64,000 bases of DNA from Acidovorax soli (GTDB taxonomy: Bacteria; Pseudomonadota; Gammaproteobacteria; Burkholderiales; Burkholderiaceae_C). Within the stretch, counting starts at the first letter, position 1; each line of letters starts with the position of its first letter. The stretch is taken from assembly GCF_014207955.1 (NCBI RefSeq), contig NZ_JACHLK010000005.1:1-64000 (forward strand), written 5' to 3'. Both the position numbers and the translations under genes were made by a program. The notes under the pieces are model-generated. The model had not been told where the DNA came from, searched no databases, and saw only the letters and a program-made list of their open reading frames with translations. This document shows positions 55,032 through 64,000 of the stretch, piece after piece.

Positions 55032-55976
55032 ATGGCTTGCGTGTCTGCCCGTGGGTGGCGTCTCTGTGCCTGCGCTCTTGCCGCGCTGCTCGCCTGGTGC
55101 GGGCTGCTGGCCGCCAGCCCCGCCCTGGCCCAGCCGGCGGCCACCGAAGCGCCTGCCGCGGGCACCTTGCAACGCATTCAGGCGCGCGGGGCTGTGGTCA
55201 TCGGCCACCGGGAGTCGTCCCTGCCCCTGTCCTATGTGGCCGATGGCCGGCCCATGGGCTACAGCGTCGATGTCTGCCTGCAGGTCGCCCAGGCCCTGGG
55301 CCGGCACCTGCGCCTGCGCGAGACCCGGGTGGAGTACCGCCAGGTCACCTCCGGCAACCGCTTCGATGCCATCGAGAAAGGCGAGGTGGATCTCGAGTGC
55401 GGCTCCACCACCAACACCGCCGCTCGCCGCCAGCGCGTGGCGTTCACCATCCCGCACTTCGTCGCGTCCTCGCGCATGGTGGTGCTGTCCAGCCGGTTCT
55501 ACGAGCGCATCGAGGACCTGGACGGCAAGGTGGTGGCGTCCACGGCCGGCACCACCAACATCGACTCGCTCGCCCGGGAGGCGCAGGCCAAGTCCGTGCG
55601 CCTCCGCATCGAGCCGGCGCGCGACCATGCCCAGGGCTTTGCCTGGGTGGTCGAGGGCAAGGTGGACGCCTTCGCCATGGACGACGTGCTGCTGTTCGGC
55701 CTGCGCGCCAGCCATGCCCGGCCCGAGGACCTTCGGGTGATCGGCAAGCCCATGACCATCGAGCCCTATGCGATCGCCTTCGAAAAGGACAACCCCGCGC
55801 TCAAGGCCCTGGTGGATGGGGAACTTCGCCGGCTCATCGCGACGCGGGAGCTGCATCGCCTCTACGACAAATGGTTCACCGCGCCCATCCTGCCGCGCGG
55901 CATCAATCTGGGCATGCGCATGCCGCACCTGCTGGTGGATTCGCTCAAGTACCCGAGCGACTACGTTCCCCCATAG
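55032..55976 (+). CDS. Second amino acid ABC transporter substrate-binding protein
   Basis: Periplasmic binding protein of about 314 aa, related to the GltI-like protein 1.8 kb upstream (shared VDLECGSTTN and DAFAMDDVLLFGL blocks) but clearly diverged. The signal peptide ends ASPALAQ. AAGGAG lies 7 bases before the ATG at 55032; an in-frame ATG at 54978 lies inside the direct repeat and is less likely. No transporter partners are in the window. Confidence 0.9.
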   Translation: MACVSARGWRLCACALAALLAWCGLLAASPALAQPAATEAPAAGTLQRIQARGAVVIGHRESSLPLSYVADGRPMGYSVDVCLQVAQALGRHLRLRETRVEYRQVTSGNRFDAIEKGEVDLECGSTTNTAARRQRVAFTIPHFVASSRMVVLSSRFYERIEDLDGKVVASTAGTTNIDSLAREAQAKSVRLRIEPARDHAQGFAWVVEGKVDAFAMDDVLLFGLRASHARPEDLRVIGKPMTIEPYAIAFEKDNPALKALVDGELRRLIATRELHRLYDKWFTAPILPRGINLGMRMPHLLVDSLKYPSDYVPP

Positions 55977-56086
55977 TGCCGAAAAGCCGTTCGCTGCCCC
56001 ATGGGTTTGGGCGGGCGGTGGCAGCCCCCGCGCAAACCGCCTAGACTGCGCGCTCGCCTTGCCCCATTCATTTTTGGAGATCACCG

Positions 56087-56983
56087 ATGCTGAGCGACGA
56101 CCACCGACAGGATGCCGAGGCCCTGGTGCCCGGCCGCACCACCGACGCCGGCCCCTCGCGCCGCCTGGCCCTGCAGACGGCCCTGGGCCTGGGCTATGCC
56201 GCCGCGGCCACACCGCTGATGGCGCAGACGGCCATCGCCACCCCGGCCGACGGCCTGACGGCGGGCGAGATCAGCTTCCCCGTGGGCGACTTCAAGGTGC
56301 CCGCCTACCGTGCCGCGCCGGCCGGCAAGACCGGCCTGCCCGTGGTGCTGGTGATCCAGGAGATCTTCGGCGTGCACGAATACATCGCCGACACCTGCCG
56401 CCGCTTCGCCAAGGCCGGCTACCTGGCCATTGCCCCGCAGCTCTACGCGCGCCAGGGCGACCCCTCCAAGTACACCGAAGCCGCCAAGATCACGGCCGAA
56501 ATCGTCTCCAAGGTGCCCGATGCGCAGGTCATGGCCGACCTGGACGCCGCCGTGGCCTGGGCCACCGCCAATGGCGGCGACGGCGCGCGCGTGGGCATCA
56601 CCGGCTTTTGCTGGGGTGGCCGCATCACCTGGCTGTATGCGGCGCACGGCCCGGTCAAGGCCGGCGTGGCCTGGTATGGCCGCCTGGTGGGCCAGCAGAG
56701 CGACCTCACGCCCAAGCACCCCGTGGACATCGCGCCCATCCTCAAGGCGCCGGTGCTCGGCCTGTACGGTGAAAAAGACACCGGCATCCCCCTTGACACG
56801 GTTGATAAGATGAAAACAGCCCTGGCCGGTGGCACCGCCGCCGGCAAGGCCTCGGAATTTGTGGTGTACCCCGACGCGCCCCACGCCTTCCACGCCGACT
56901 ACCGCCCCAGCTATCGCAAGGAAGCGGCCGAAGACGGCTGGAAGCGGGCGCTGGCCTGGTTCAAGACGCACGGCGTCGTCTGA
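56087..56983 (+). CDS. Dienelactone hydrolase family protein, exported
   Basis: A 298-aa alpha/beta hydrolase with a twin-arginine-like leader ([20 protein letters not shown], ending LMAQ). The mature part has the dienelactone-hydrolase triad: Glu in [11 protein letters not shown], nucleophile Cys in [13 protein letters not shown], Asp in [11 protein letters not shown] and His in [11 protein letters not shown]. The family hydrolyses dienelactone or related esters. Export is unusual for classical ClcD-type enzymes. GGAG lies 9 bases before the ATG. Confidence 0.9.
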   Translation: MLSDDHRQDAEALVPGRTTDAGPSRRLALQTALGLGYAAAATPLMAQTAIATPADGLTAGEISFPVGDFKVPAYRAAPAGKTGLPVVLVIQEIFGVHEYIADTCRRFAKAGYLAIAPQLYARQGDPSKYTEAAKITAEIVSKVPDAQVMADLDAAVAWATANGGDGARVGITGFCWGGRITWLYAAHGPVKAGVAWYGRLVGQQSDLTPKHPVDIAPILKAPVLGLYGEKDTGIPLDTVDKMKTALAGGTAAGKASEFVVYPDAPHAFHADYRPSYRKEAAEDGWKRALAWFKTHGVV

Positions 56984-57004
56984 CCGGTCCGCTCTCCTAC
57001 AATC

Positions 57005-57038
57005 AGCCGCCCCTGCATCCAGGGGGCGGCTTTTTTTT
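57005..57038 (+). terminator. Terminator of the dienelactone hydrolase gene
   Basis: A perfect 9-bp GC stem (57005-57013 with 57023-57031, 9-base loop) is followed by eight T residues, 22 bases past the stop. Confidence 0.93.
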
Positions 57039-57057
57039 AGAGCCCATGGTGCCACCC

Positions 57058-57077
57058 GATTGACATAAGAATCAATC
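57058..57077 (+). promoter_or_regulatory. Palindrome upstream of the ZIP transporter gene
   Basis: A perfect inverted repeat GATTGA-N8-TCAATC lies 31 bases before the ATG, in AT-rich DNA between a terminator and the gene. It could bind a metal regulator, but it is not a clear match to a known Zur or MerR site. Confidence 0.4.
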
Positions 57078-57108
57078 CATAACGCTCAATGGACGGGCAC
57101 ATACAGCT

Positions 57109-57954
57109 ATGACTCTGATAGCAATCATCCTCGCCACCCTGGCGGCCGGCATCGGCAGCGTGTGGCTGGCCGCGCTGCTGATGCGCCTGGGGCTCGGCGG
57201 CCGCAGCGACAGCGTGGGGCCCCAGCACCTCCTGAGCCTGGCGGCCGGCGCGCTGCTGGCCACGGCCTTCATGCACCTCTTGCCCGAGGCCTTCGAGAGC
57301 CAGGCGGGCGCGCACGACCTGTTCGCCACGCTGCTGATCGGCGTGGTGTTCTTCTTCCTGCTGGACAAGGCCGAGCTCTGGCACCACGGCCATGAGCACA
57401 GCCATGCAGCGCCCGCCACAGGGCACGACCACGGCCACGACCATGACCATGCGGGCCATGACCACGGGCATGGCCACCACCACCATCACCATGGCGCCCC
57501 GCGCGCCGGCGGCTGGGCCGTGCTCACGGGCGACAGCGTGCACTGCTTTGGTGACGGCATCCTGATCGCCTCGGCTTTCATGGCCGACATCCGTCTGGGC
57601 ATGATCGCGGCCGTCTCGGTGCTCGCGCACGAGGTGCCGCACCACATGGGCGACCTGGTGGTGCTGCGCCAGACCAGCCCGAACCGGCGCATGGCCCTGG
57701 TCAAGGTGTCGCTGGCAGGCGCCGTCACGGCCCTGGGCGGCATCGTGGGCTACTTCCTCGTGGGGCAGCTGCAGGACCTGCTGCCGTACTTCCTGGCGGT
57801 GGCATCGAGCAGTTTTGTCTACGTGGCCCTGGCCGACCTGATTCCCCAACTGCAAAAACGCCTGTCCGCGCGCGAGACCGTGGCCCAGGTCGCCTGGCTG
57901 ATCGCGGGCATGGTGATCGTCACCTTGGTCAGCGGCGCGGCCCATGGGCATTAG
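57109..57954 (+). CDS. ZIP family divalent metal transporter
   Basis: Inner-membrane metal importer of 281 aa. About eight helices; helix 4 region has HCFGDGILIASAFMADI and helix 5 has AHEVPHHMGDLVVL, the metal-binding helices of ZIP proteins. Between helices 3 and 4 lies a very His-rich loop (about residues 91-125, repeated HDHGHDHDH-like units), a likely metal sensor or buffer. Zinc is the most likely cation, but iron or manganese cannot be excluded. A copy of the intergenic repeat follows the stop. Confidence 0.9.
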   Translation: MTLIAIILATLAAGIGSVWLAALLMRLGLGGRSDSVGPQHLLSLAAGALLATAFMHLLPEAFESQAGAHDLFATLLIGVVFFFLLDKAELWHHGHEHSHAAPATGHDHGHDHDHAGHDHGHGHHHHHHGAPRAGGWAVLTGDSVHCFGDGILIASAFMADIRLGMIAAVSVLAHEVPHHMGDLVVLRQTSPNRRMALVKVSLAGAVTALGGIVGYFLVGQLQDLLPYFLAVASSSFVYVALADLIPQLQKRLSARETVAQVAWLIAGMVIVTLVSGAAHGH

Positions 57955-57960
57955 AGTGGC

Positions 57961-58064
57961 ACCCCCTGAGGCGCTTCGCGCCTTTCCCCTCTCTCTCCTC
58001 GCTGCGCGAGTCGGGAGGGGGACGCTCCCAGCGCGGCGGGGCGGCCCTTGCGCGGGAGCACTGG
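57961..58064 (+). repeat. Intergenic repeat copy B, downstream of the ZIP gene
   Basis: About 104 bases starting 7 bases after the ZIP stop. It shares both ends and a 28-base identical block with copy A at 52006-52111. The middle holds a 5-bp hairpin with the same TGC loop (CTCGC/GCGAG) but a different stem sequence. Confidence 0.75.
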
Positions 58065-58128
58065 CCTAAGCCATGGCAATTCAACGGCTGCCAACGGTGG
58101 CTCGCGAAGAGCTGAAAGACAAGAATCG

Positions 58129-58488
58129 ATGACTACTACGATCTACCACAACCCCCGCTGCGGCACCTCGCGCAACACCCTGGCCCTGCTGCAGGAGCGC
58201 GGCGTGCAGCCCGAGGTCGTCGAATACCTCAAGACCCCGCTGGACCGGGCTGCGCTGCGGGCGCTGATCGGCGCCATGGGCGTGCCGGTCATGGACGTGG
58301 TGCGCGCCAAGGAGGCGGCGTTTGCCGAGCTCCAGCTGGGCGAGCCAGGGGTGAGCGATGAGCAGCTCATCGACGCCATGGTGGCCCACCCCATCCTCAT
58401 GAACCGGCCCATCGTGGTCACGCCGCTGGGCGCCCGGCTGTGCCGGCCCGCGGAGACGGTGCTGGAGATCCTGCCTCCACAGCCCTGA
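58129..58488 (+). CDS. arsC: Arsenate reductase (glutaredoxin-type ArsC family)
   Basis: A 119-aa thioredoxin-fold protein beginning TTTIYHNPRCGTSRNTLALL, with the active-site Cys in the CGTSRNT motif of glutaredoxin-dependent arsenate reductases. The downstream segments VVEYLKTPLD and HPILMNRPIVVT match ArsC. The ATG at 58129 fits the family start; a longer frame begins inside the upstream repeat. No arsR, arsB or acr3 genes are near, so the role may be general thiol chemistry. Confidence 0.88.
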   Translation: MTTTIYHNPRCGTSRNTLALLQERGVQPEVVEYLKTPLDRAALRALIGAMGVPVMDVVRAKEAAFAELQLGEPGVSDEQLIDAMVAHPILMNRPIVVTPLGARLCRPAETVLEILPPQP

Positions 58489-58504
58489 GGGCGGGAAGGA
58501 CAGG

Positions 58505-59254
58505 TCAGCGCGCCAGCTCTTCGCGCACGGCCGCCACCTGGCGGCGCGAGACGGTGAGCAGCTCCGTCATGCCCTGCAGGCGCACGGCCCAGCCATCGCC
58601 TTCCTCCGGGTCGTAGTGCTTTTCGAGCGCGCGCACGGCGCGCCGCGCCACCAGCGCATTGCGGTGGATGCGCAGAAAGCGCGTGGGGTAGCGCGCCTCC
58701 AGCTCGCTCAGGGCCCCGTCCATGATGTAGCTGCGCGTGGCGGTGCGCACTGTCACGTACTTCTGCTCCGCCTTGAAATACAACACCTCGGCCAGGGGCA
58801 GGCGCTCGGTGCGGCCCCGGTCCTGGATCACCAGGGCCTCGCCATCGGCGGCCGAAGGGGCGGCCGGGGTGTGCGTGGGGCGGGCGGAGCGCTGCACCTT
58901 GGCCAGGGCCTGCTGCAGGCGCTCGCGCCGCACGGGCTTGGTGAGGTAGTCCACGGCATCGAGTTCGAAGGCATTCACCGCATGGTCGGCATGGGCCGTC
59001 ACGAAGACCACGGCCGGCGGGCGCGCCAGGGCCTGCAGCGCATGCGCCAGGCCCAGGCCGTCCTGGCCGGGCATGTGGATATCGAGCAGCACCAGGTCGA
59101 AGGCGCTGCCCCCGGTGGGGCCGAGCAGGGCCATGGCTTCGCCGGCATTGCCGGCCTCGGACACGGTGGTGTGCAGGGTCTCGGCGCAGTCGCCCAGCAG
59201 GGTGCGCAGGCGGCTGCGGGCCAGGGCTTCGTCGTCAACGATCAGGATGTTCAT
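58505..59254 (-). CDS. LytTR response regulator (AlgR/LytR family)
   Basis: A 249-aa response regulator. The receiver has the acidic pair in LIVDDEALARSRL, the phosphorylation Asp in LVLLDIHMPGQDGLG and the conserved Lys in DYLTKPVRRERL. The C-terminal LytTR DNA-binding domain contains EVLYFKAEQKYVTVRTA and FLRIHRNALVARRAV. Its ATG overlaps the stop of the kinase gene by 4 bases. AlgZ/AlgR-like pairs beside argH are common in Burkholderiales; targets are unknown. Confidence 0.92.
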   Translation of the reverse strand: MNILIVDDEALARSRLRTLLGDCAETLHTTVSEAGNAGEAMALLGPTGGSAFDLVLLDIHMPGQDGLGLAHALQALARPPAVVFVTAHADHAVNAFELDAVDYLTKPVRRERLQQALAKVQRSARPTHTPAAPSAADGEALVIQDRGRTERLPLAEVLYFKAEQKYVTVRTATRSYIMDGALSELEARYPTRFLRIHRNALVARRAVRALEKHYDPEEGDGWAVRLQGMTELLTVSRRQVAAVREELAR

Positions 59255-60432
59255 GGCGCGGCATTGCGGGTGGGGGCAGAAGGGGGAGGCGACGCGGCCG
59301 GTGGGGCCGGGCGGCCAGGGCGGCGGGGGCGGCTGGGCACGCGGGCCGGCCGGTCCTGCACGGGCAGGGTGATGCGCACCTGGTAGAGGCCGTCGAGCAC
59401 CCCGGCCGTGAATTCGCCCTGCACATCGTGCAGCAGGGCCAGGCGTGCGCGCACGTTGCCCAGGGCGATGCCATGGCCGCGCGGCACGTCGTGGTAGCGG
59501 ATGTCGCTGGCCGGCAAGGTGTTGGTGATGCGCACCACCACGCGGTTGCCGCGCAGCTCGGTCATCACCTTGAGCTTGCCGCCGCGCGGGCTGGGCTCCA
59601 CGCCATGCTTGACGGCGTTCTCCACCAGCGGCTGCAGCAGCAGGGGCGGCAGGCGGGCGCTGTCGGTGCGCGGGTCCAGGCTCCACTGCACCTGCAGGCG
59701 CTTGCCGAAGCGCACCTCCTCGATGCCCAGGTAGCGGCGCGCGAGGGTGATCTCCTCGCCCAGGGTGGTCGATTCGCCCTGCTCGACCAGCGCCACGCGG
59801 AACAGGTCGCTCAGGTCTTCGAGCAGCGACTCGGCCTTGGCCGGCTCCTTGCGCACCAGCGCGATCGCGCTGTTGAGCGTGTTGAACAGAAAGTGCGGGC
59901 GGATGCGCGACTGCAGCTCGGTCAGCCGTGCCGTGGTGGCGGCCGGCGTGCGCCCGCGCGCGCGCAGCACCAGGGCCGCGACCAGCAGGGCCGCGAGCAG
60001 GGCGCCGCTGGCCGCGCTGGCCAGCCAGGGCGAGCGCTCGGCCACGCCGGCCAGCGTCAGCATGGCACAGGCATACAGGCCCGCCAGGGCGCCCAGGGTC
60101 ACCCCGGCCGCATACTGCTGGCCCGTGCCCAGGCCTTGCAGCACGGTCTTCAGGCTGCAGGCCGTGATCAGCCAGGCCAGCGTGGCCGGCAGGGCGCCGC
60201 CCGTCACCAGGGCCATGCTGGCCAGCCACTCGGCGGGATTGCGGGCGCCGAACAGGGTGCCCACACCCACCACCACCTCGACGAACAGCACCGCCCGCAG
60301 CACCACGCCGACCTGGCAGGCGTCGAACACCAGGGCCCTGCCGGCAGCCGGCGCGCCACCGCGCGAAGGGCCTCTGGACGGGGCCGATTCGGCCTCGGGA
60401 GGCTGGGTCGATAAAATTTGCGTGTTTTGCAT
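59251..60432 (-). CDS. Membrane histidine kinase (LytS/AlgZ type)
   Basis: A 393-aa sensor kinase. The N-terminal half has several membrane helices ([40 protein letters not shown] and others). The kinase part starts with [20 protein letters not shown], the phospho-acceptor His of the His_kinase family, followed by the N box [14 protein letters not shown] and [17 protein letters not shown] Pro/Arg-rich C-terminal tail is unusual. It is divergent from argH and overlaps the response-regulator gene. Confidence 0.9.
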   Translation of the reverse strand: MQNTQILSTQPPEAESAPSRGPSRGGAPAAGRALVFDACQVGVVLRAVLFVEVVVGVGTLFGARNPAEWLASMALVTGGALPATLAWLITACSLKTVLQGLGTGQQYAAGVTLGALAGLYACAMLTLAGVAERSPWLASAASGALLAALLVAALVLRARGRTPAATTARLTELQSRIRPHFLFNTLNSAIALVRKEPAKAESLLEDLSDLFRVALVEQGESTTLGEEITLARRYLGIEEVRFGKRLQVQWSLDPRTDSARLPPLLLQPLVENAVKHGVEPSPRGGKLKVMTELRGNRVVVRITNTLPASDIRYHDVPRGHGIALGNVRARLALLHDVQGEFTAGVLDGLYQVRITLPVQDRPARVPSRPRRPGRPAPPAASPPPSAPTRNAAP

Positions 60433-60483
60433 TGCGGCATCCGGATGTTCCGGGTGTCAGAACTACCGGATTATTGCCCTCCC

Positions 60484-61953
<1,470 letters not shown>

Positions 61954-62074
61954 GCCCCGGCTGGGCCTGCTTCTTGCATGATGAGGGTGCCGCCCACCGG
62001 CGGCGCATGACAGCGCAGCGGCGTGCGGCTACGATCCTCGCCTGTTGCATCTGATTACCTGTTGGAGCCCTCGC

Positions 62075-63061
62075 ATGACCTCGCCCCGCCGCCGCCTTTT
62101 CGTGAACACCCTGCGCACCGGTGCGCTGCTGCTGGGCCTTGCGGCCGTGGGCCTGGCGTCGGCCCAGCCCAAGCCGATCCGGCTGCTGGTGGGCTTTCCC
62201 GCCGGTGGCGGTACCGATGCCATCGCCCGCACCCTGGCCGACAAGCTCAAGGACGAGCTCGGTACCTCGGTGGTGGTGGAGAACAAGCCTGGCGCCGGGG
62301 GCCAGATCGCGGCCCAGACGCTCAAGGCCGGCCCGGCCGATGGCACGGTGTTGTTTCTCACCCACGACCACACCATCTCCATCCTGCCCCAGGTCGTGAA
62401 GAACCCGGGCTACGAGCCCGCGCGCGACTTCATTCCCGTGGTCGGCCTCGCGACCTTCGTGAACGCCTTCGCGGTCTCGGGCGGCACGCCCGCCAAGTCG
62501 TTCAACGAGTACGTCAGCTGGGTCAAGTCGGCCGGCGGCGGCAAGGGCGCCGTGGGCATCCCGGCACCGGCATCCACGCCCGAATTCCTCGTGAAGCTGG
62601 TGGGCGGCAAGTTCGGCATCGACCTGGTGTCGGCCCCCTACCGCGGCAGCGCGCCCATGATGGCCGACATGCTGGGCAACCAGATCGGCGCCGGCGTGGC
62701 CTCCATTCCCGACTTCATCGAGAACCACAAGGCCGGCAAGGTGCGCGTGGTGGCCGTGCTGGGCAAGAACCGCCAGGCCGCCATGCCCGACGTGCCCACC
62801 TTCGACGAGCTGGGCCTCAAAGGCTTCGAGGACCTGCCCTACTACGGCATCTACGCCCCCACCGGCACGCCGCAGAAGTTCGTGACCGACTTTTCCAACG
62901 CCGTGGCCAAGGTCATCGCCATGCCCGAGGTGCGTGACCACCTCACCGCCATGGGCCTGACCGTGGGCCACATGCCGCCTGCGCAGTTCGCTGCGCGCGA
63001 GAAGGCCTACACCGCGGCCTGGACCAAGATCATCAAGGACACGGGCTTCGTCGCCCAGTAA
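62075..63061 (+). CDS. Third Bug-family substrate-binding protein
   Basis: Periplasmic TctC/Bug binding protein of 328 aa. Signal region TSPRRRLFVNTLRTGALLLG ends ASAQ; the mature start is PKPIRLLVGFPAGGGTDAIA, then VVENKPGAGGQIAAQTLKAGPADGT, the family signature. GGAG lies 8 bases before the ATG. Unlinked to the two Bug genes at 30-32 kb and without TctAB partners. Confidence 0.92.
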   Translation: MTSPRRRLFVNTLRTGALLLGLAAVGLASAQPKPIRLLVGFPAGGGTDAIARTLADKLKDELGTSVVVENKPGAGGQIAAQTLKAGPADGTVLFLTHDHTISILPQVVKNPGYEPARDFIPVVGLATFVNAFAVSGGTPAKSFNEYVSWVKSAGGGKGAVGIPAPASTPEFLVKLVGGKFGIDLVSAPYRGSAPMMADMLGNQIGAGVASIPDFIENHKAGKVRVVAVLGKNRQAAMPDVPTFDELGLKGFEDLPYYGIYAPTGTPQKFVTDFSNAVAKVIAMPEVRDHLTAMGLTVGHMPPAQFAAREKAYTAAWTKIIKDTGFVAQ

Positions 63062-63104
63062 CCCTTCCCCTGCCGCCGGCCCCGGCCGGCGGCGGCCCCT
63101 CGCC

Positions 63105-64000
63105 ATGCCCACCACCCGCTTGCCAACGCACTGGCAGCAGTCGCGACACCTGCCCTTGCTGGTGGGGCTGTGCACTGCTGCGCTGGCCATGCTGCTGGCC
63201 TGGGTGGTGATCGACATCTCGCACACCAAGGCGCGCACCGAGATCGTGGCCCGCGCGCAGTCCCATCTGCTCGAAATCCGCGACCGGCTGGACCGCCAGT
63301 TGCAGAGCACGCTGTCGGTGCCCGAAACCGTGGCGGCCTTCGTGGCCGCGCAGGGCCATATGCCGCCCGAGATCTTCGCCTCGGTGGTGGGGCGGCTGCT
63401 GGAGAGCCAGCGCAACATCCGCAACCTGGCGCTGGCGCCGGACAACGTGATCACCGACATCTACCCGCGCCTGGGCAACGAGAAGGCCCTGGGCCTGCGC
63501 TACCTCGACAACCCGCAGCAGCGGGGTGCGGTGGAGCGTGCCATCCAGACCCGGCGCACCGTGGTGGCCGGCCCCATCCAGCTGGTGCAGGGCGGGCTGG
63601 GCATCGTGAGCCGCACGCCGGTGTTCCTGGTGGGCGTGCCGGGCGCGGCCGTGGTGGCCGAGCCGCGCTACTGGGGCATCGTCTCGCTGGCGGTGAATGC
63701 CGACACCTTGTTCGCCGACGTGGGGCTCAACACCGAGCAGGCGGGCTTCCAGGTGGCCGCGCGCGGCCTCGATGCCCTGGGCGCCCAGGGGGCCGTGTTC
63801 GTGGGCCGGGCCAGCCTGTTCGATGAGAAGCCGGTCACGCTCGACGTGCCCCTGCCCGGAGGCGGCAGCTGGATCCTGGGCGCCGTGCCCGTGGGCGGCT
63901 GGAAGGCTGCGGGCAGTGCGCCGGCGCTGGTGGTCATGCTGTCCTATGTGTTTGCGTTGCTGCTGGGGCTGCTCAGCGCCTGGCTGGTGCGGGCGCACCA
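63105..64000 (+). CDS. CHASE-domain membrane sensor (partial, cut by window end)
   Basis: An open frame from ATG 63105 to the window edge (298 codons, no stop). A membrane helix (LLVGLCTAALAMLLAWVVID) is followed by a periplasmic CHASE domain: IRNLALAPDNVITDIYPRLG, GLRYLDNPQQRGAVERAI and VVAGPIQLVQGGLGIVSRTP are typical. A second helix begins near the end (VVMLSYVFALLLGLLSAWLV). The output domain (GGDEF/EAL or kinase) lies outside the window. Confidence 0.85.
   Translation, partial: MPTTRLPTHWQQSRHLPLLVGLCTAALAMLLAWVVIDISHTKARTEIVARAQSHLLEIRDRLDRQLQSTLSVPETVAAFVAAQGHMPPEIFASVVGRLLESQRNIRNLALAPDNVITDIYPRLGNEKALGLRYLDNPQQRGAVERAIQTRRTVVAGPIQLVQGGLGIVSRTPVFLVGVPGAAVVAEPRYWGIVSLAVNADTLFADVGLNTEQAGFQVAARGLDALGAQGAVFVGRASLFDEKPVTLDVPLPGGGSWILGAVPVGGWKAAGSAPALVVMLSYVFALLLGLLSAWLVRAH

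Noticed and set aside
58048..58128. Longer start of the arsenate reductase gene
   Set aside because: The extra residues come from the end of the intergenic repeat and do not belong to the family.

Overview
The window looks like a contiguous piece of chromosome from a GC-rich betaproteobacterium of the order Burkholderiales, most likely Comamonadaceae (Acidovorax/Comamonas/Hydrogenophaga-like). This is inferred from the gene families and their arrangement: three Bug-type solute-binding proteins, a LytS/AlgZ-type kinase and LytTR regulator divergent from argH, a DUF2782 gene divergent from polA, a BPSS1780-type membrane protein, and small GC-rich repeats after genes. No phage, IS element, CRISPR array or rRNA operon was seen. 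The only tRNA is tRNA-Lys(CUU). Many long ORFs on the opposite strand of real genes are codon-bias shadows.

Layout. 0.1-7.2 kb: housekeeping genes (rsgA, a pterin dehydratase, an M48 membrane protease, orn, a DEAD-box RNA helicase with a structured leader and a strong terminator) and a diguanylate cyclase with a duplicated sensor domain. 7.3-8.5 kb: an MFS drug exporter. 8.65-23.1 kb: one long minus-strand cellulose operon, bcsB-bcsZ-bcsC-bcsE-bcsF-bcsQ-bcsA-bcsG, with overlapping or nearly touching genes and a terminator after bcsG. 23.4-30.2 kb: tRNA-Lys with its own promoter and terminator, a 3-hydroxyisobutyrate-dehydrogenase-like enzyme, an alpha/beta hydrolase, guaC with a hairpin-rich leader, a secreted CxxC protein, uvrD and a small lipoprotein. 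30.2-36.3 kb: a catabolic cluster (two Bug proteins, a short citrate-synthase-like lyase, an intradiol dioxygenase, a class III CoA-transferase) with a divergent LysR gene. 36.3-41.2 kb: an imelysin / di-heme oxidoreductase / imelysin / DUF1513 operon with a possible Fur box upstream. 41.5-45.8 kb: two divergent PhoX-type phosphatase genes, each behind its own Pho-box promoter. 45.9-52.0 kb: a FecR-domain protein, a BPSS1780-like membrane protein, thrB, a DUF2782 gene and polA. 52.2-56.0 kb: a LysR regulator, two amino-acid-type binding proteins and an Asp/Glu racemase. 56.1-64.0 kb: a dienelactone hydrolase, a ZIP metal transporter, an arsenate-reductase-like protein, the LytTR two-component pair, argH, a third Bug protein, and the start of a CHASE-domain sensor cut by the window end.

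How genes work together. The bcs genes encode the synthase (A/B), export pore (C), cellulase (Z), ParA-like factor (Q), c-di-GMP sensor (E), small membrane partner (F) and phosphoethanolamine transferase (G) expected of a class II cellulose system, in an order that separates bcsA from bcsB by about 8 kb. The PhoX pair has near-mirror PhoB-type promoters, which suggests coordinated induction by phosphate starvation. The imelysin cluster looks like periplasmic iron or metal handling. The Bug/CoA-transferase/lyase/dioxygenase cluster looks like uptake and breakdown of an unidentified aromatic or organic acid. No system here is certainly new. The most promising leads are the divergent Pho promoters, the bcs gene order with its very small bcsF, the citryl-CoA-lyase/dioxygenase operon, and a pair of post-gene repeats whose hairpin is kept although its stem sequence differs.
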